Position numbers and translations under genes: made by a program
Assembly: GCA_964537685.1 (NCBI GenBank)
Contig: CAZICM010000026.1
Coordinates: 1-64,000 of the forward strand
DNA length: 64,000 nucleotides
Source: CAZICM01 sp964537685
GTDB lineage: Bacteria; Myxococcota_A; Polyangia; Polyangiales; Polyangiaceae
Reading direction: 5' to 3'
The notes under the pieces: model-generated
What the model was told of the DNA's origin: nothing
The model's database searches: none
What the model saw: only the letters and a program-made list of their open reading frames with translations
Part shown: positions 35,884 to 45,221 of the stretch, in pieces
Layout: each line of letters begins with the position of its first letter
Numbering within the stretch: position 1 is the first letter of the stretch

Positions 35884-37845
35884 ATGATTGTTGGTGTTAT
35901 CGGCTCGGGCTCGATCGGACCCGATTTGGCCTATGGATTTCTATCGGCGCTGGCCCGCGAAAAAGGCGCCTGTGTTTATTTGGTGGATATCCGGCAAGAA
36001 GCCTTGGATGCGGGGGTGCTCCGTATCGAGGGCTACGCCAAAAAAGCCGTAAGCCGCGGCAAAATGGCGAAATCGGCCGCCGATGCAATGCTGGCCGCGC
36101 TTAAACCAACGCTGAAATTAAGCGATTTGGCCCATTGCGATTATGTGCTGGAGGCCGCCTCCGAAGATTTAAAGATTAAACGCCGTATCCTGGCCGACCT
36201 TGAACGTGTTGTAAGGCCCGATTGTTTAATTGGCTTTGCCACATCGGGCATTCCCAGGGCGCAAATTGCGGCGGAAGTTCAGCATCCAAACCGCTGTTTT
36301 GTAAACCATCCCTTCTATCCGGCGTGGCGTTCGCTTCCCATTGAAGTCGTACCCTCGGGCAATACGGTCTACTTGGAAAGCATGATCGCGACATTGATCA
36401 AATTGGGCAAAGTGCCCATCATTACATCGGATGTGCCCTGTTTCGCCGCGGACGACGTGTTCTGCAATTATATTTCGGAAGCGGCGCGCATTGTGGAGGA
36501 AGGGGTTGCAACACCCGCTCAGGTCGATGCCATCGTGAACAATGCGATCGGCGGAGGTGGCCCATTTAATGTAATGGATTTGACCCGGGGCAATTTATTG
36601 GTTGTGCATTGCCAAGAATTGATGCAGCACGCGGAGACAGGCAGCGCTTGGTTTGCGCCGCCGGAAATTTTAAAGAAGCGGGGCAGCTCGCTCTGGCACG
36701 ATCCGGAAAACCCGGGCGACGCTCATTACAGCGACGAATTGGCGAAGATCGTATTGGATCGCATTTTAGCCGTATTGATAGGCCGCACTTATTTTGTAAT
36801 CGATAATAAAATCTGCGCTCCCGACGATTTGGATTGGATGATGCGCATGGCGCTGGGCTTTAAAAAAGGCTTGGCTGACTTGGCCGAAGAAATAGGAGCC
36901 GAACGGGTATTCGATTTATGCAATCGTTTTGCCCAGGCTTATCCCGGCTTCCCGCTGCCTCCGAGCATTATCTCTCAATCGCTTCCGCCGGGCCTGAAGA
37001 TGGTCAAGGTCGAACGCGGCGAAATCGCCGTGGTGCGGGTTTTTAGGCCGGAAGTAAAGAATGCGCTCTCCAAGCGCACCCTTTCGGAAATCGATTCGGC
37101 CATAAAAGATCTCTTAAGCGATCCGAGCGTGAAAGGCATTGTGCTCACAAGCTGGGATGGAGCGCTGGCCGGCGCCGATATTATGGAACTCGCCGCGCTG
37201 GAATCGCCCGAGGCTTGCAGGCAAATCTGTCTTTCGGCCCATCCGATTTTCGCCCGCATTCAATACGCCTCAAAACCCATTGTGGCCGCGCTGGATGGGC
37301 CGGTAATGGGCGGAGGCGCGGAAATTTCAATGGCTTGCCATGCGCGAATCGTGGGAAAACAATTGCAGCTTGCCCAGCCCGAAGTGAATTTGGGCATTAT
37401 CCCTGGTTATGGCGGCACCCAAAGGCTGCCCCGCTTGGTTGGAATCGAAAAGGCCAACGAAATTCTGCGCACGGGCCGGGTCGTTTCCGCGGATGAAGCC
37501 TGCGCGCTGGGATGGGCTTATGGTTCTCCCGCCGGCGATCCTCTCTTTTCGGCAAAGGAATTCATTCAAAAAGTGCTCGATGGAGAGTTTCAACTCGATC
37601 GGATGTCCACCGATCCAATGCCCATTCAGCGATTGAAATCGGTCGATCTCGGGCATCGTTCGCTGGCCATCGATGCCATTCTACAGGATGTGCTGCGCCG
37701 GGGACTGGCTCTTTCCTTGGATGAAGGGCTGCTCATCGAGGCAGATGGCTTTGCCCGCTGCAAAGCCACCGTCGATATGGATATCGGCATGAAAAACTTT
37801 ATCCAAAATGGCCCGCGCGTACCCGCGGCTTTCCTTCACGAATAA
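35884..37845 (+). CDS. 3-hydroxyacyl-CoA dehydrogenase / enoyl-CoA hydratase fusion
   Basis: This 653-aa bifunctional beta-oxidation enzyme has the domains in the order dehydrogenase then hydratase. The NAD-binding motif GSGSIG (G7, G9, G12) starts the first domain, with CFVNHPFYPAW near 138. The crotonase half begins about residue 375 and has GGGAEISMACHARI and GIIPGYGGTQRLPRL. This order is opposite to FadB-type enzymes (hydratase first) but occurs in other bacteria and archaea. The ribosome binding site GAGGAG is 6 nt upstream. It is followed by the thiolase gene. Confidence 0.9.
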   Translation: MIVGVIGSGSIGPDLAYGFLSALAREKGACVYLVDIRQEALDAGVLRIEGYAKKAVSRGKMAKSAADAMLAALKPTLKLSDLAHCDYVLEAASEDLKIKRRILADLERVVRPDCLIGFATSGIPRAQIAAEVQHPNRCFVNHPFYPAWRSLPIEVVPSGNTVYLESMIATLIKLGKVPIITSDVPCFAADDVFCNYISEAARIVEEGVATPAQVDAIVNNAIGGGGPFNVMDLTRGNLLVVHCQELMQHAETGSAWFAPPEILKKRGSSLWHDPENPGDAHYSDELAKIVLDRILAVLIGRTYFVIDNKICAPDDLDWMMRMALGFKKGLADLAEEIGAERVFDLCNRFAQAYPGFPLPPSIISQSLPPGLKMVKVERGEIAVVRVFRPEVKNALSKRTLSEIDSAIKDLLSDPSVKGIVLTSWDGALAGADIMELAALESPEACRQICLSAHPIFARIQYASKPIVAALDGPVMGGGAEISMACHARIVGKQLQLAQPEVNLGIIPGYGGTQRLPRLVGIEKANEILRTGRVVSADEACALGWAYGSPAGDPLFSAKEFIQKVLDGEFQLDRMSTDPMPIQRLKSVDLGHRSLAIDAILQDVLRRGLALSLDEGLLIEADGFARCKATVDMDIGMKNFIQNGPRVPAAFLHE

Positions 37846-37882
37846 TCACGAATAATCCCTGCACCTTCTCTGGAAAGGAAAT

Positions 37883-39169
37883 ATGAACATGTTAAAAGAC
37901 AATCCTATCGTAATTCTGGATGGAGCCCGCCGCACGCCGCGCGCCGATATTTTAATCGATAATAAGCAAGCAGGCTTGTTTTCAAGGTTTTCGGCGACCC
38001 AACTCGGTGGAATGGCCATCCGGGCCGCCCTTCAGCACACGCCCATCGATTCCTCGCTGATTGGGCATGTGGTGATGGGCATGGCTCAGCATAGCCACCG
38101 GGATTCGATTTATGCCGCCAAAGGAATGGCCTGGCGCGGAGGACTGGGGCGCGATGTGCCCGCGCTGACGGTGGCCCGTATCTGCGGAAGCGGCGCGGAA
38201 GCCGTCGCCGTGGGCGCCGAGATGATCTTGGCCGGTGTGAGGCTCGACGAAGAGCGGCCTTTTATCGTCGCGGGCGGCGCGGAAAGCATGCAGTATCCCT
38301 TCTCGCTCTATGGCGTGCGCGGAAAGAAATTGGGCGCGGCCGTTCAAAAATACGGGCCGATCGATACCAAGAATTTACCCGCCGGAACGCATCTGCAGGA
38401 TATGCTGCTGATGAGCCTGTACGATCCGTCGGCGAAAATGGCCATGGCCAATACCGCGGAGGAACTCGGGCGGCGCTATGGAATCTCACGCGCCCAGTGC
38501 GATGAATTTGGCTTTCGCTCCCATCAATTGGCCAAGCAGGCGCGCGACGCGGGCTTCTTTCAAGAGGAAATCGCCCCGGTGGAACTGCCCTCGGAAGGAG
38601 GCGAATCCACGGCATCCGTGCAGCATGACACGCATATTCTCGAAGATGCTTCGCTTGCGAAAATGGGCCGGCTGCCCGCCGCTTTTGAACCGGGCGGCGT
38701 GATTACAGCCGGCAATGCCAGCGCCGTGGTCGATGGAGCCGCCGCGATGGTCATCGGCCGCGAGAAAGATGCGAATCGGCTTGGTTTAAAGGCGCTTGCG
38801 CGGCTTGTCGGAATGGGCGTCGCCGCCTGCGATTCAAAAATCATGGGCTGGGGACCCGTTCCAGCGACGAAAAAAGCCCTTGCATCCGCGGGAATTTCAG
38901 GCGCCGATATCGATCATGTCGAGCTGAATGAGGCGTTTGCGCCTCAAGCCTTGGCCTGTATCGCCGACTTTGAAAAGATGGGCATCGCACCACAAAAGGT
39001 GAATCCAATGGGCGGCGCCATCGCGCTGGGCCATCCGCTGGGCGCCACAGGCGCGATTCTAACCTTGACCTGTGCCTATGCGCTCAGGCGAATGCAAAAA
39101 CGGTACGGCTTAATCACCATGTGCATCGGCGGAGGCCAGGGTATTTCACTCGTGATCGAATCGGTTTAA
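37883..39169 (+). CDS. Acetyl-CoA acyltransferase (thiolase)
   Basis: This 428-aa thiolase has catalytic Cys101 in RICGSGAEAV, ELNEAFAPQ, the His in GGAIALGHPLGATGA and the second Cys in CIGGGQGI. It cleaves 3-ketoacyl-CoA, completing the cycle with the upstream fusion. The ribosome binding site AAGGAA is good. A two-gene fatty-acid beta-oxidation operon is likely. Confidence 0.92.
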   Translation: MNMLKDNPIVILDGARRTPRADILIDNKQAGLFSRFSATQLGGMAIRAALQHTPIDSSLIGHVVMGMAQHSHRDSIYAAKGMAWRGGLGRDVPALTVARICGSGAEAVAVGAEMILAGVRLDEERPFIVAGGAESMQYPFSLYGVRGKKLGAAVQKYGPIDTKNLPAGTHLQDMLLMSLYDPSAKMAMANTAEELGRRYGISRAQCDEFGFRSHQLAKQARDAGFFQEEIAPVELPSEGGESTASVQHDTHILEDASLAKMGRLPAAFEPGGVITAGNASAVVDGAAAMVIGREKDANRLGLKALARLVGMGVAACDSKIMGWGPVPATKKALASAGISGADIDHVELNEAFAPQALACIADFEKMGIAPQKVNPMGGAIALGHPLGATGAILTLTCAYALRRMQKRYGLITMCIGGGQGISLVIESV

Positions 39170-39197
39170 CCGCTTCAACAACTCATGAGTTACAATC

Positions 39198-39542
39198 CTA
39201 GACCCTATTTCGCAAACGGCGCAGCTCCGCGGGAGGTTTGACCGCCTTTAGAATTTGAAGCACCGCCTCCTGAATCGATTCCTCGCACCCCACAAAATCC
39301 CGCGCCATCTCAACGGCCTGTGCACTCAGCGCAAGCTTCGATCCCAGAAGCTCTCCCAATGGCGTCCCCAAAGACTGAGCCAATACATCCATCACAAACA
39401 ATCCAGGATCGCGCTCTCCCCGTTCGATCGATCCAACATACTTTCCCACCAGTCCAGCGCGCTCGGCCAGCTTGTCCTGCGACCATCCTTTTTTGACTCG
39501 CTGCCTCCGAACCGCTTTCCCAAATGCTATCGCCTGCTTCAT
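39198..39542 (-). CDS. XRE-family transcription regulator
   Basis: This 114-aa protein has an N-terminal helix-turn-helix of the Cro/C1 type (VKKGWSQDKLAERAGLVGKYVGSIERGERDPGL, cited here as positions about 16-48) and a short helical tail. It is convergent to the thiolase gene. It could regulate its neighbours; the target is unknown. The bases 39543-39697 hold no gene. Confidence 0.85.
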   Translation of the reverse strand: MKQAIAFGKAVRRQRVKKGWSQDKLAERAGLVGKYVGSIERGERDPGLFVMDVLAQSLGTPLGELLGSKLALSAQAVEMARDFVGCEESIQEAVLQILKAVKPPAELRRLRNRV

Positions 39543-39697
39543 TCAGCGGAGTGGATCATACTCACAAATGGAGTGCAAGACCGGATCGCAACGCTATCGA
39601 ATCGGTTCTACACCATTTCAATATTCAATGGCTGGACGGAAGATTAGGAAAGAATGGGGCACGAGCCGATCATGCCCCATATTGAGCGGCCGCGATA

Positions 39698-41692
39698 TTA
39701 TTGGGGAGGCGTTTCGCTGCAGATATTGTTGATGCACAACGAACCGGCCGTACAGCAAGGATGGGTCTCATCGCAGAAATTACCATCCATCGAACAGCCG
39801 TTTTCATCGGGATCTTTACATACGCCTTGCTCGCAGTTCTGATTGCAGCACTCCGAACCCGTTCCACAGGCGGCTCCCGTCTGCTTGCAGGGATCGAGCG
39901 CCCAGAATCCACGCATATTGAGCGTGCCCATATCTTGGCCGGGTACCCAGAAAGCGGGATGGCTGGGGTCTTGGCCAGGAACGGCATTCTGATCGATGGC
40001 GGCCACCCAAAGCTGCTTCACCGAACCAGAGCCCGCCGTCAGCCGGTTTCCATAGGTGCGGCGGCTGGTGAACACCACCCACGCATATCCTCCCGAATTC
40101 AACGGCGCAAAGGTCGGCTCGTAATGGAAATTCCTGTCCCGATCGCCCGCCGCAAAAGGATAGGTGTCGCCGTTGAGGTTAGCCAAGCGCATCTCTACGC
40201 CAGGCTGATCGATGCTGGCCAAGTAGAGCGCACCCGGTCCAAAGCGCGTATCCAAAGAGCTGGGATACACGCCCCGGTGATACACAATCCACTTCGCATC
40301 CGGTGAGACGCTGGGGAATGCAATGCAATTCCAATTTCCATCGGCTCCCATCGGCACCAGCTCCGTGGGCTTCGATGCCATCACCACATTGGCATCGTAG
40401 TCCATCACGCCCAGATTATGCGTACTGTGATCGACATAGGCCAGCTTCGTGCCATTGGGGGCAAAGGCAGGCATATCCAGGAACACGCCTTCCAAGCCCG
40501 TATTGGCCAGCTTCATCCCCGTGAAAGCGTCAAACATGCCATCGCTTCCTCCAGGCGGGCCTGGAAGCGGAGCATTGTTCTCCACCAGCACCTTGCCATT
40601 GGGAGATATCGCGGGCATGGCCCAGTTGCGCGGCGACTTGCCCACATTGGAGAGATTCAATACAGCCGTATTGCTGAGCAAATCCCATGTCGAGGGAGCG
40701 ATATCGCCGCCGATAATCAGCGTCGAACCATTGGCCGAAACCGAATGGCATGTGCTGCATCCGCCCTGACCGCCCGCGAGAAGGAAATCGTCGGGAGCGG
40801 CCGAACCGGGCTTGATACGGAGCACGCGCCCCAAGCTATTGGCCCAGTAATAGACCGTGCCGCGAAGGCTTCCATTCGCGATCGTCCAGGTATGATTCAC
40901 AACGACGCTGGCTGTCGGAGCGCCCGGCTGCAAACGCTTCACAACCAGATTCACCGGACCGCCCTTGCCGCTTTCAGTCAGCTCCTTCCAGCTCTGCTCA
41001 TCCAGCATCGAGCGCGAAGGAGGAGCCGCCTTGCTAAAGACTTTAAAATCGATGTATTTGCCTTTGTAGCTGATCAAATAGGTATCGTCCGCGCCGCCGT
41101 TATTCCACATCAGCTCGGGCGGAAGCAAACCCTTTGGAAATACCGTCTTGTCATAAGGATATGTCCATTGAATTGCCGCATCGGCCTCGGAACCGTTTTC
41201 CAAAATGCCTTGCTCGGTGGGCCCAATCCCATTGGGATTCATCGTCTTCTTTAAATTGACAATGACCGTCGCCTCGCCGATTAAACCATTGTAGGTCGCC
41301 TTGACCTTAATCTCTCCGCCCTGCGTGCCCGTGGCCTTCACCAAACCCTGGCCATCCACACCCGCAATGCCCGAGATATCCACGGTCCAATTGGCGCCCA
41401 CCGGCGCGTCGCCCAGCAGCGCCTCAAAATCCACCGGCCCGGACACCCCATCCACCACATCGATGGTCGCCACCGGCGGCTCCACCTTCAGCATCTGACC
41501 GGGGCCTCCGCCTCCTGTCGCGAAGATATCGCCGCCCATGCCATTGCCGCTCGATGTACCGCCGCCCGCACCATTAGCCGCCCCACTCCCCGAGCTGCCC
41601 GAATCACCGGTACCACTGCAAGCAAGCGGAATTCCGCCGGCCAGAAGCACGACGGCAGACAGAATGCCTATGTTCCAAGTTAAACCACGCAT
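39698..41692 (-). CDS. Heme-c motif beta-propeller lipoprotein with CC repeats
   Basis: This 664-aa lipoprotein has signal with lipobox LACS, a Gly/Ser/Asn-rich linker and an Ig-like region near residues 70-140. A single CxxCH (C312, C315, H316) lies in GGCSTCHSVSANG, which could bind heme c. It is followed by TolB/WD-like beta-propeller units (WAMPAISPNGKVLVE, PAFAPNGTKLAYVDHS, FPSVSPDAKWIVYH). The end has two units of C-x6-C-x5-CC, the same module as in the lipoprotein at 60-611. The heme motif suggests a surface electron-transfer or sensing function. Confidence 0.82.
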   Translation of the reverse strand: MRGLTWNIGILSAVVLLAGGIPLACSGTGDSGSSGSGAANGAGGGTSSGNGMGGDIFATGGGGPGQMLKVEPPVATIDVVDGVSGPVDFEALLGDAPVGANWTVDISGIAGVDGQGLVKATGTQGGEIKVKATYNGLIGEATVIVNLKKTMNPNGIGPTEQGILENGSEADAAIQWTYPYDKTVFPKGLLPPELMWNNGGADDTYLISYKGKYIDFKVFSKAAPPSRSMLDEQSWKELTESGKGGPVNLVVKRLQPGAPTASVVVNHTWTIANGSLRGTVYYWANSLGRVLRIKPGSAAPDDFLLAGGQGGCSTCHSVSANGSTLIIGGDIAPSTWDLLSNTAVLNLSNVGKSPRNWAMPAISPNGKVLVENNAPLPGPPGGSDGMFDAFTGMKLANTGLEGVFLDMPAFAPNGTKLAYVDHSTHNLGVMDYDANVVMASKPTELVPMGADGNWNCIAFPSVSPDAKWIVYHRGVYPSSLDTRFGPGALYLASIDQPGVEMRLANLNGDTYPFAAGDRDRNFHYEPTFAPLNSGGYAWVVFTSRRTYGNRLTAGSGSVKQLWVAAIDQNAVPGQDPSHPAFWVPGQDMGTLNMRGFWALDPCKQTGAACGTGSECCNQNCEQGVCKDPDENGCSMDGNFCDETHPCCTAGSLCINNICSETPPQ

Positions 41693-41790
41693 CTATTGAC
41701 CTCCTGACCCATAAGCTATCGAAATACCTTCCCCGTGCCTAGAGCCATTCTGAAGGGGATTTAAAATAAAATGGGAACCCAGGGGCACAT

Positions 41791-43827
41791 TTGGGCTACT
41801 GTCACAAACAGGTGTCGCGGGCATCGCTATCTTTTTTCGGCGTCTCCCTTCTCGCGCACGCGCTTGTGCTCGTAGGCGCCGAACTCTATCCCCGTTCGGA
41901 CAAGACTCCCGCCAAAACCCCCGCCGGACTTCAAAGCGCGCTTTCAGGCGCCGCTCAAATCCTTCGCCATACGCTCGATATCCAAGAAGAACGCCGGGCG
42001 CTCGTCAACGAAGCGCGCCAACGCCTTCAGCGCAAAGAACCCTTCCGGCTCGGGGAATTCCTGCTTCAATCCAACCGAATTGACGCAAATGCCTTACATA
42101 TTTCCTTTGATGAAGAAGAAGCCAAACTCCGCTATGAAAGCCGGCTCCTCGCGCTTCGGGATGAACTCGCCCATTCCGATGCCCGCCATGCGGTGGCCCA
42201 GGTCTTTGGGGATTTAAAATATTATGGCAAACCAGGCGGTTTGATGGGAAACGCGCTCTTGGAACGGGGCGGCTCCTGCGAACAAATGGCGCAATTGGTA
42301 TCGGCGGCGCTCTATGACACGGGCCTCGGCAAAGACGCCGGAATGCGATTTTATGGCGGCGCGATGGCGGACGGCACGGTGCATATTTCACCGACCTTCA
42401 CGGTAGACAAAACCGAATACGATTTAATGAGCGGCAAAACCGCAATACAACAAGGTATTCATCTAAATCCAGAGGATTGGGTCGAAATCTATGCGCGGGC
42501 TCATGGCCTGGCGCAAACCCAAACCCCTCCGCCCAAAGCATTGCAAGAAATAGGCGGAACATCATCCCCTCAAAAAAATATTAAAAATATTCAATCGCCA
42601 ACCCTCAGCGGAATGGCGGACAGGCCCTCGCTCTTGGCCGGATTGCCTCCCAATTCGGATAAATATCCAGGCGCATTACCGCTCTACGCATCGAATGCCA
42701 TCCAAAGACCCGACACCTCGGAGGGCGCCGCTTCCGCCGATATGGGCGAAGGGCTTTCACTCGCCGATCGGGCTAGGGATTGCGCCTATTTTGTCCGAAT
42801 GGCGATGCTCAACCCGCCCAGGGTCGAGATTCAGGCTCCCCGGGACAGCGCAAACAAATTTCATCGTTTTGATATCGAACCTTTTCGAATTCCAACGCCC
42901 GCGCGATTGGAACGGGAAGCGCTGCTCTTAAAAGGCGCGGAAGAGCTGGCCTATGGAGGCGGAAACGATTTGGCGGATCGGCTGATGGGACTTTCCTGTT
43001 TAGCCGGCCTAGGGGACATGGCGGCGGTGGATTTTAGTCTAGCCGGGGAGCATTCGCTGTCTGGATTGGCCATTGAACAGAAGAAGGAAGCGGAAAAAGA
43101 GGGGGCAAGGCTGATCTCGGCGATTAACTGGGAAGGCTCGGAAGGGTTTTTGATTCGGCGGCGCTTTTCATCGGAGTATGGAGGGCGGGCCTGGCTCATG
43201 CTGGCGCTGCCTGGGGGCGACGAAGTGGTCTTTCAAATGGCGCGGGGAGGCAAGACCGACGATTGGGGACGGGTCAGCGCCCTATCGGCCCTGGTTTTGT
43301 GGCCCAAGACCCAGCGCCGGGCCATAGGATTTTTAGAGACCTTAGCAATGCGGGATCAGGTGGAAGTGATGCATGAAGTCTTTCATGCCCACGATCATAT
43401 GCGGCCCTGGGCATCGAATTTTGATTTAGGCGAAGCCTATATGGCGGCAGAGCCCGGCGCGGAACCCGAGCAGAGCCAATTTATCAAGGTGTATCGGGTC
43501 TTTCGGGGGATGGCCTTTAGGCTATGGGAAGGGCAGCGGGAGGTGGGGGAAATTCTGCCTGAATTAGAGCGGGAGAGTGAGGCAGCAGGCATCGATCAAG
43601 CCTGGCGTGCGGGACTCTTGATGTACCTGACGCGCAATGCCCTGGGCCTCTTTTCCCAGCGGGCCAATGGATTTGAAGCGGTGGGGATTTTAAAAGACGC
43701 GGTCATTCGCAACGCTCATCCTTCGTTAGATCTCTTAAAGACCCAGCTTGTCTACATTGAGTCCCAGGGACGATTAAATGCAAGGACCTTGGCGGATGCA
43801 TTAAGGATGGAGCGGCCCGATCCATAA
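41791..43827 (+). CDS. Unknown exported/anchored protein, possibly transglutaminase-like
   Basis: This 678-aa protein has a short N-terminal hydrophobic anchor (FFGVSLLAHALVLVGAELY). The region LLERGGSCEQMAQLVSAALYDTG followed by GTVHISPTF and DKTEYD has the Cys, His, Asp order of transglutaminase-like folds; this assignment is weak. The C-terminal half is helical and acidic. It uses a TTG start with AGGGG upstream; an alternative is GTG at 41812. Its 3' end abuts copy A of the direct repeat. Confidence 0.65.
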   Translation: MGYCHKQVSRASLSFFGVSLLAHALVLVGAELYPRSDKTPAKTPAGLQSALSGAAQILRHTLDIQEERRALVNEARQRLQRKEPFRLGEFLLQSNRIDANALHISFDEEEAKLRYESRLLALRDELAHSDARHAVAQVFGDLKYYGKPGGLMGNALLERGGSCEQMAQLVSAALYDTGLGKDAGMRFYGGAMADGTVHISPTFTVDKTEYDLMSGKTAIQQGIHLNPEDWVEIYARAHGLAQTQTPPPKALQEIGGTSSPQKNIKNIQSPTLSGMADRPSLLAGLPPNSDKYPGALPLYASNAIQRPDTSEGAASADMGEGLSLADRARDCAYFVRMAMLNPPRVEIQAPRDSANKFHRFDIEPFRIPTPARLEREALLLKGAEELAYGGGNDLADRLMGLSCLAGLGDMAAVDFSLAGEHSLSGLAIEQKKEAEKEGARLISAINWEGSEGFLIRRRFSSEYGGRAWLMLALPGGDEVVFQMARGGKTDDWGRVSALSALVLWPKTQRRAIGFLETLAMRDQVEVMHEVFHAHDHMRPWASNFDLGEAYMAAEPGAEPEQSQFIKVYRVFRGMAFRLWEGQREVGEILPELERESEAAGIDQAWRAGLLMYLTRNALGLFSQRANGFEAVGILKDAVIRNAHPSLDLLKTQLVYIESQGRLNARTLADALRMERPDP

Positions 43828-43833
43828 GCGTTT

Positions 43834-44213
43834 AGGTGCCGAGAAGGCGCAAGTCTCATTTTAAGAATCCTGATTTTCCGCTGCCTGGGCACGAGTTTCA
43901 TTTTAAGAATCCTGATTTTCCGCCGCCTGGGCACGAGTTTCATTTTAAGAATCCTGATTTTCCGAGGGCTTTTGGCGATCTTCAACCGCGCGCAAGCGCT
44001 TGGCGAGAGCCGCGAGCCGATCTTTAAAATCCATCATGTTGGCGGCGGAAGGCATCAGATGTGTTTTATTTTGAGACGAGAGCGAGGGTGTTGCCTAGTA
44101 TACATTCTTAAGGTGAAGATCGCCTTTTGAGCATAGCAAAAGGGTCACTTGATGTTGAAAAGGGTGCTTTAGCGGCTCGGAAAGGCTCGCCCGCGGATGA
44201 AGATCGGGGCGGA
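43834..44213. repeat. Copy A of a roughly 380-bp repeat flanking the accessory island
   Basis: This segment is homologous to 60829-61208 with a constant offset of 16,995 bp and no indels. The first 129 bases are about 93% identical by eye and contain three units of a 42-bp repeat (core CATTTTAAGAATCCTGATTT). The remainder is less conserved, roughly three in four bases equal by eye, including a shared GCCGATCTTTAAAATCCATC. A 63-codon frame (43836-44027) is open in both copies, but the changes are mostly amino-acid changing, so coding is doubtful. No gene lies in 44214-44368. Confidence 0.8.
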
Positions 44214-44368
44214 AGGAGAAAAAAGGGTTGACAATTGCACATCATTCGGGGGCGATGCACACGCCGCGGATGACGCGGTTATGGTTAGAGGAGCCGCCCG
44301 GGGAAGCATGAGAAGTGAGCGCTATTCGAGCACGCTTTAGCAGAATGAGGGAGGCTGTTGGGCGCAGA

Positions 44369-44956
44369 TTACTTTTCCGATTTATTCATCTTTTGGCGCG
44401 CTCTGCCGATGGCTGTTCGGTATTCACTATCGATATTCTGTGGCGGGCTTAGAATGATTTCTTTTAGTCGCGCGACAGCCCGTGGGTGGTAATTGACCAT
44501 TCGCGATTTGGGGCCTTGACGTACGACGACGGCACAAGCTGGCTCTTCGAATAACTTCGAACGTTTGCAGATGATAGAGGCGTCGGTTGGTGAAATACCA
44601 AGTGCTTTGGCAAGATGGCCTACGGTTAACACGTACCCCGAACCAATCGGATCAGCAACCACGACAGCGTTGGCAACATCAAGGTCTTCGCCATCGCCCG
44701 CAACACGGACAAAAGCGGGTAATGAATCAGCGAAGGTCGGATTGATGTGTTTGGCAAGGATGTGAAGCGTTGTCTGAATGCGGTCAAGCGCCGACGCCTG
44801 CTTATTGATCGCCTTGATCATCTCGATAAAACTCTCACGATAATCATCTGCAAGAGCCGTTTTGATGTCGTTTAGCGCTTCTTCGGTTTCTGGTGACAAC
44901 CCCAGCCGGCGAACGCTGCCTTCGCTGATGTCGGTAACTTTTTTGCCGCTAACCAT
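44369..44956 (-). CDS. HTH-containing protein, third gene of an overlapping cassette
   Basis: This 195-aa protein has a helical N-terminal half (EEALNDIKTALADDYRESFIEMIKAINKQ) and a C-terminal region with LTVGHLAKALGISPTDASIICKRS, which looks like a DNA-binding helix-turn-helix. It begins at ATG 44956 and overlaps the upstream gene by 8 nt; a longer frame to 45097 would overlap that gene widely. A repressor or regulatory role in the cassette is inferred. It has lower GC than its surroundings. Confidence 0.75.
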   Translation of the reverse strand: MVSGKKVTDISEGSVRRLGLSPETEEALNDIKTALADDYRESFIEMIKAINKQASALDRIQTTLHILAKHINPTFADSLPAFVRVAGDGEDLDVANAVVVADPIGSGYVLTVGHLAKALGISPTDASIICKRSKLFEEPACAVVVRQGPKSRMVNYHPRAVARLKEIILSPPQNIDSEYRTAIGRARQKMNKSEK

Positions 44957-45221
44957 TTCGTAACTTGCGATTTTGTTTGCTATTTCTGTCAACAGCCTGC
45001 AAGTGGCGAATCTTTTGAGCGAGTTGTTCAACGCGCTCTTCGTTGCTGCCAAAAAGCCCGCCAACCATGGTGCGCGCGACAGCCGCAGCATCATCATTGC
45101 AATTCATCTGCAGCTCAAAATCTTCTGGCTCCACTGCGAACATCGATGAAGGCGGAGGTCCAGCTTCAGCGACCATCCTGTAGAACTTCTCCCTGGCCTT
45201 CTTCCTCTGCTCCGAGTCCAT
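44949..45221 (-). CDS. Small acidic protein, second gene of cassette
   Basis: This 90-aa helical protein (MDSEQRKKAREKFYRMVAEA then FAVEPEDFELQMNCNDDAAA) starts at ATG 45221, 7 nt after AAGGAG; the start lies inside the upstream gene, giving a 56-nt overlap. It overlaps the HTH gene by 8 nt. I know of no family. The coupled layout suggests an antitoxin- or adaptor-like role (inference). Confidence 0.65.
   Translation of the reverse strand: MDSEQRKKAREKFYRMVAEAGPPPSSMFAVEPEDFELQMNCNDDAAAVARTMVGGLFGSNEERVEQLAQKIRHLQAVDRNSKQNRKLRNG

Noticed and set aside
40418..41254. 278-codon plus-strand frame
   Set aside because: It is antisense to the beta-propeller lipoprotein and lacks any motif or start signal.
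43836..43985. CRISPR array suspicion from the 42-bp repeat
   Set aside because: The units are contiguous without unique spacers, occur only three times per copy and no cas genes are near.
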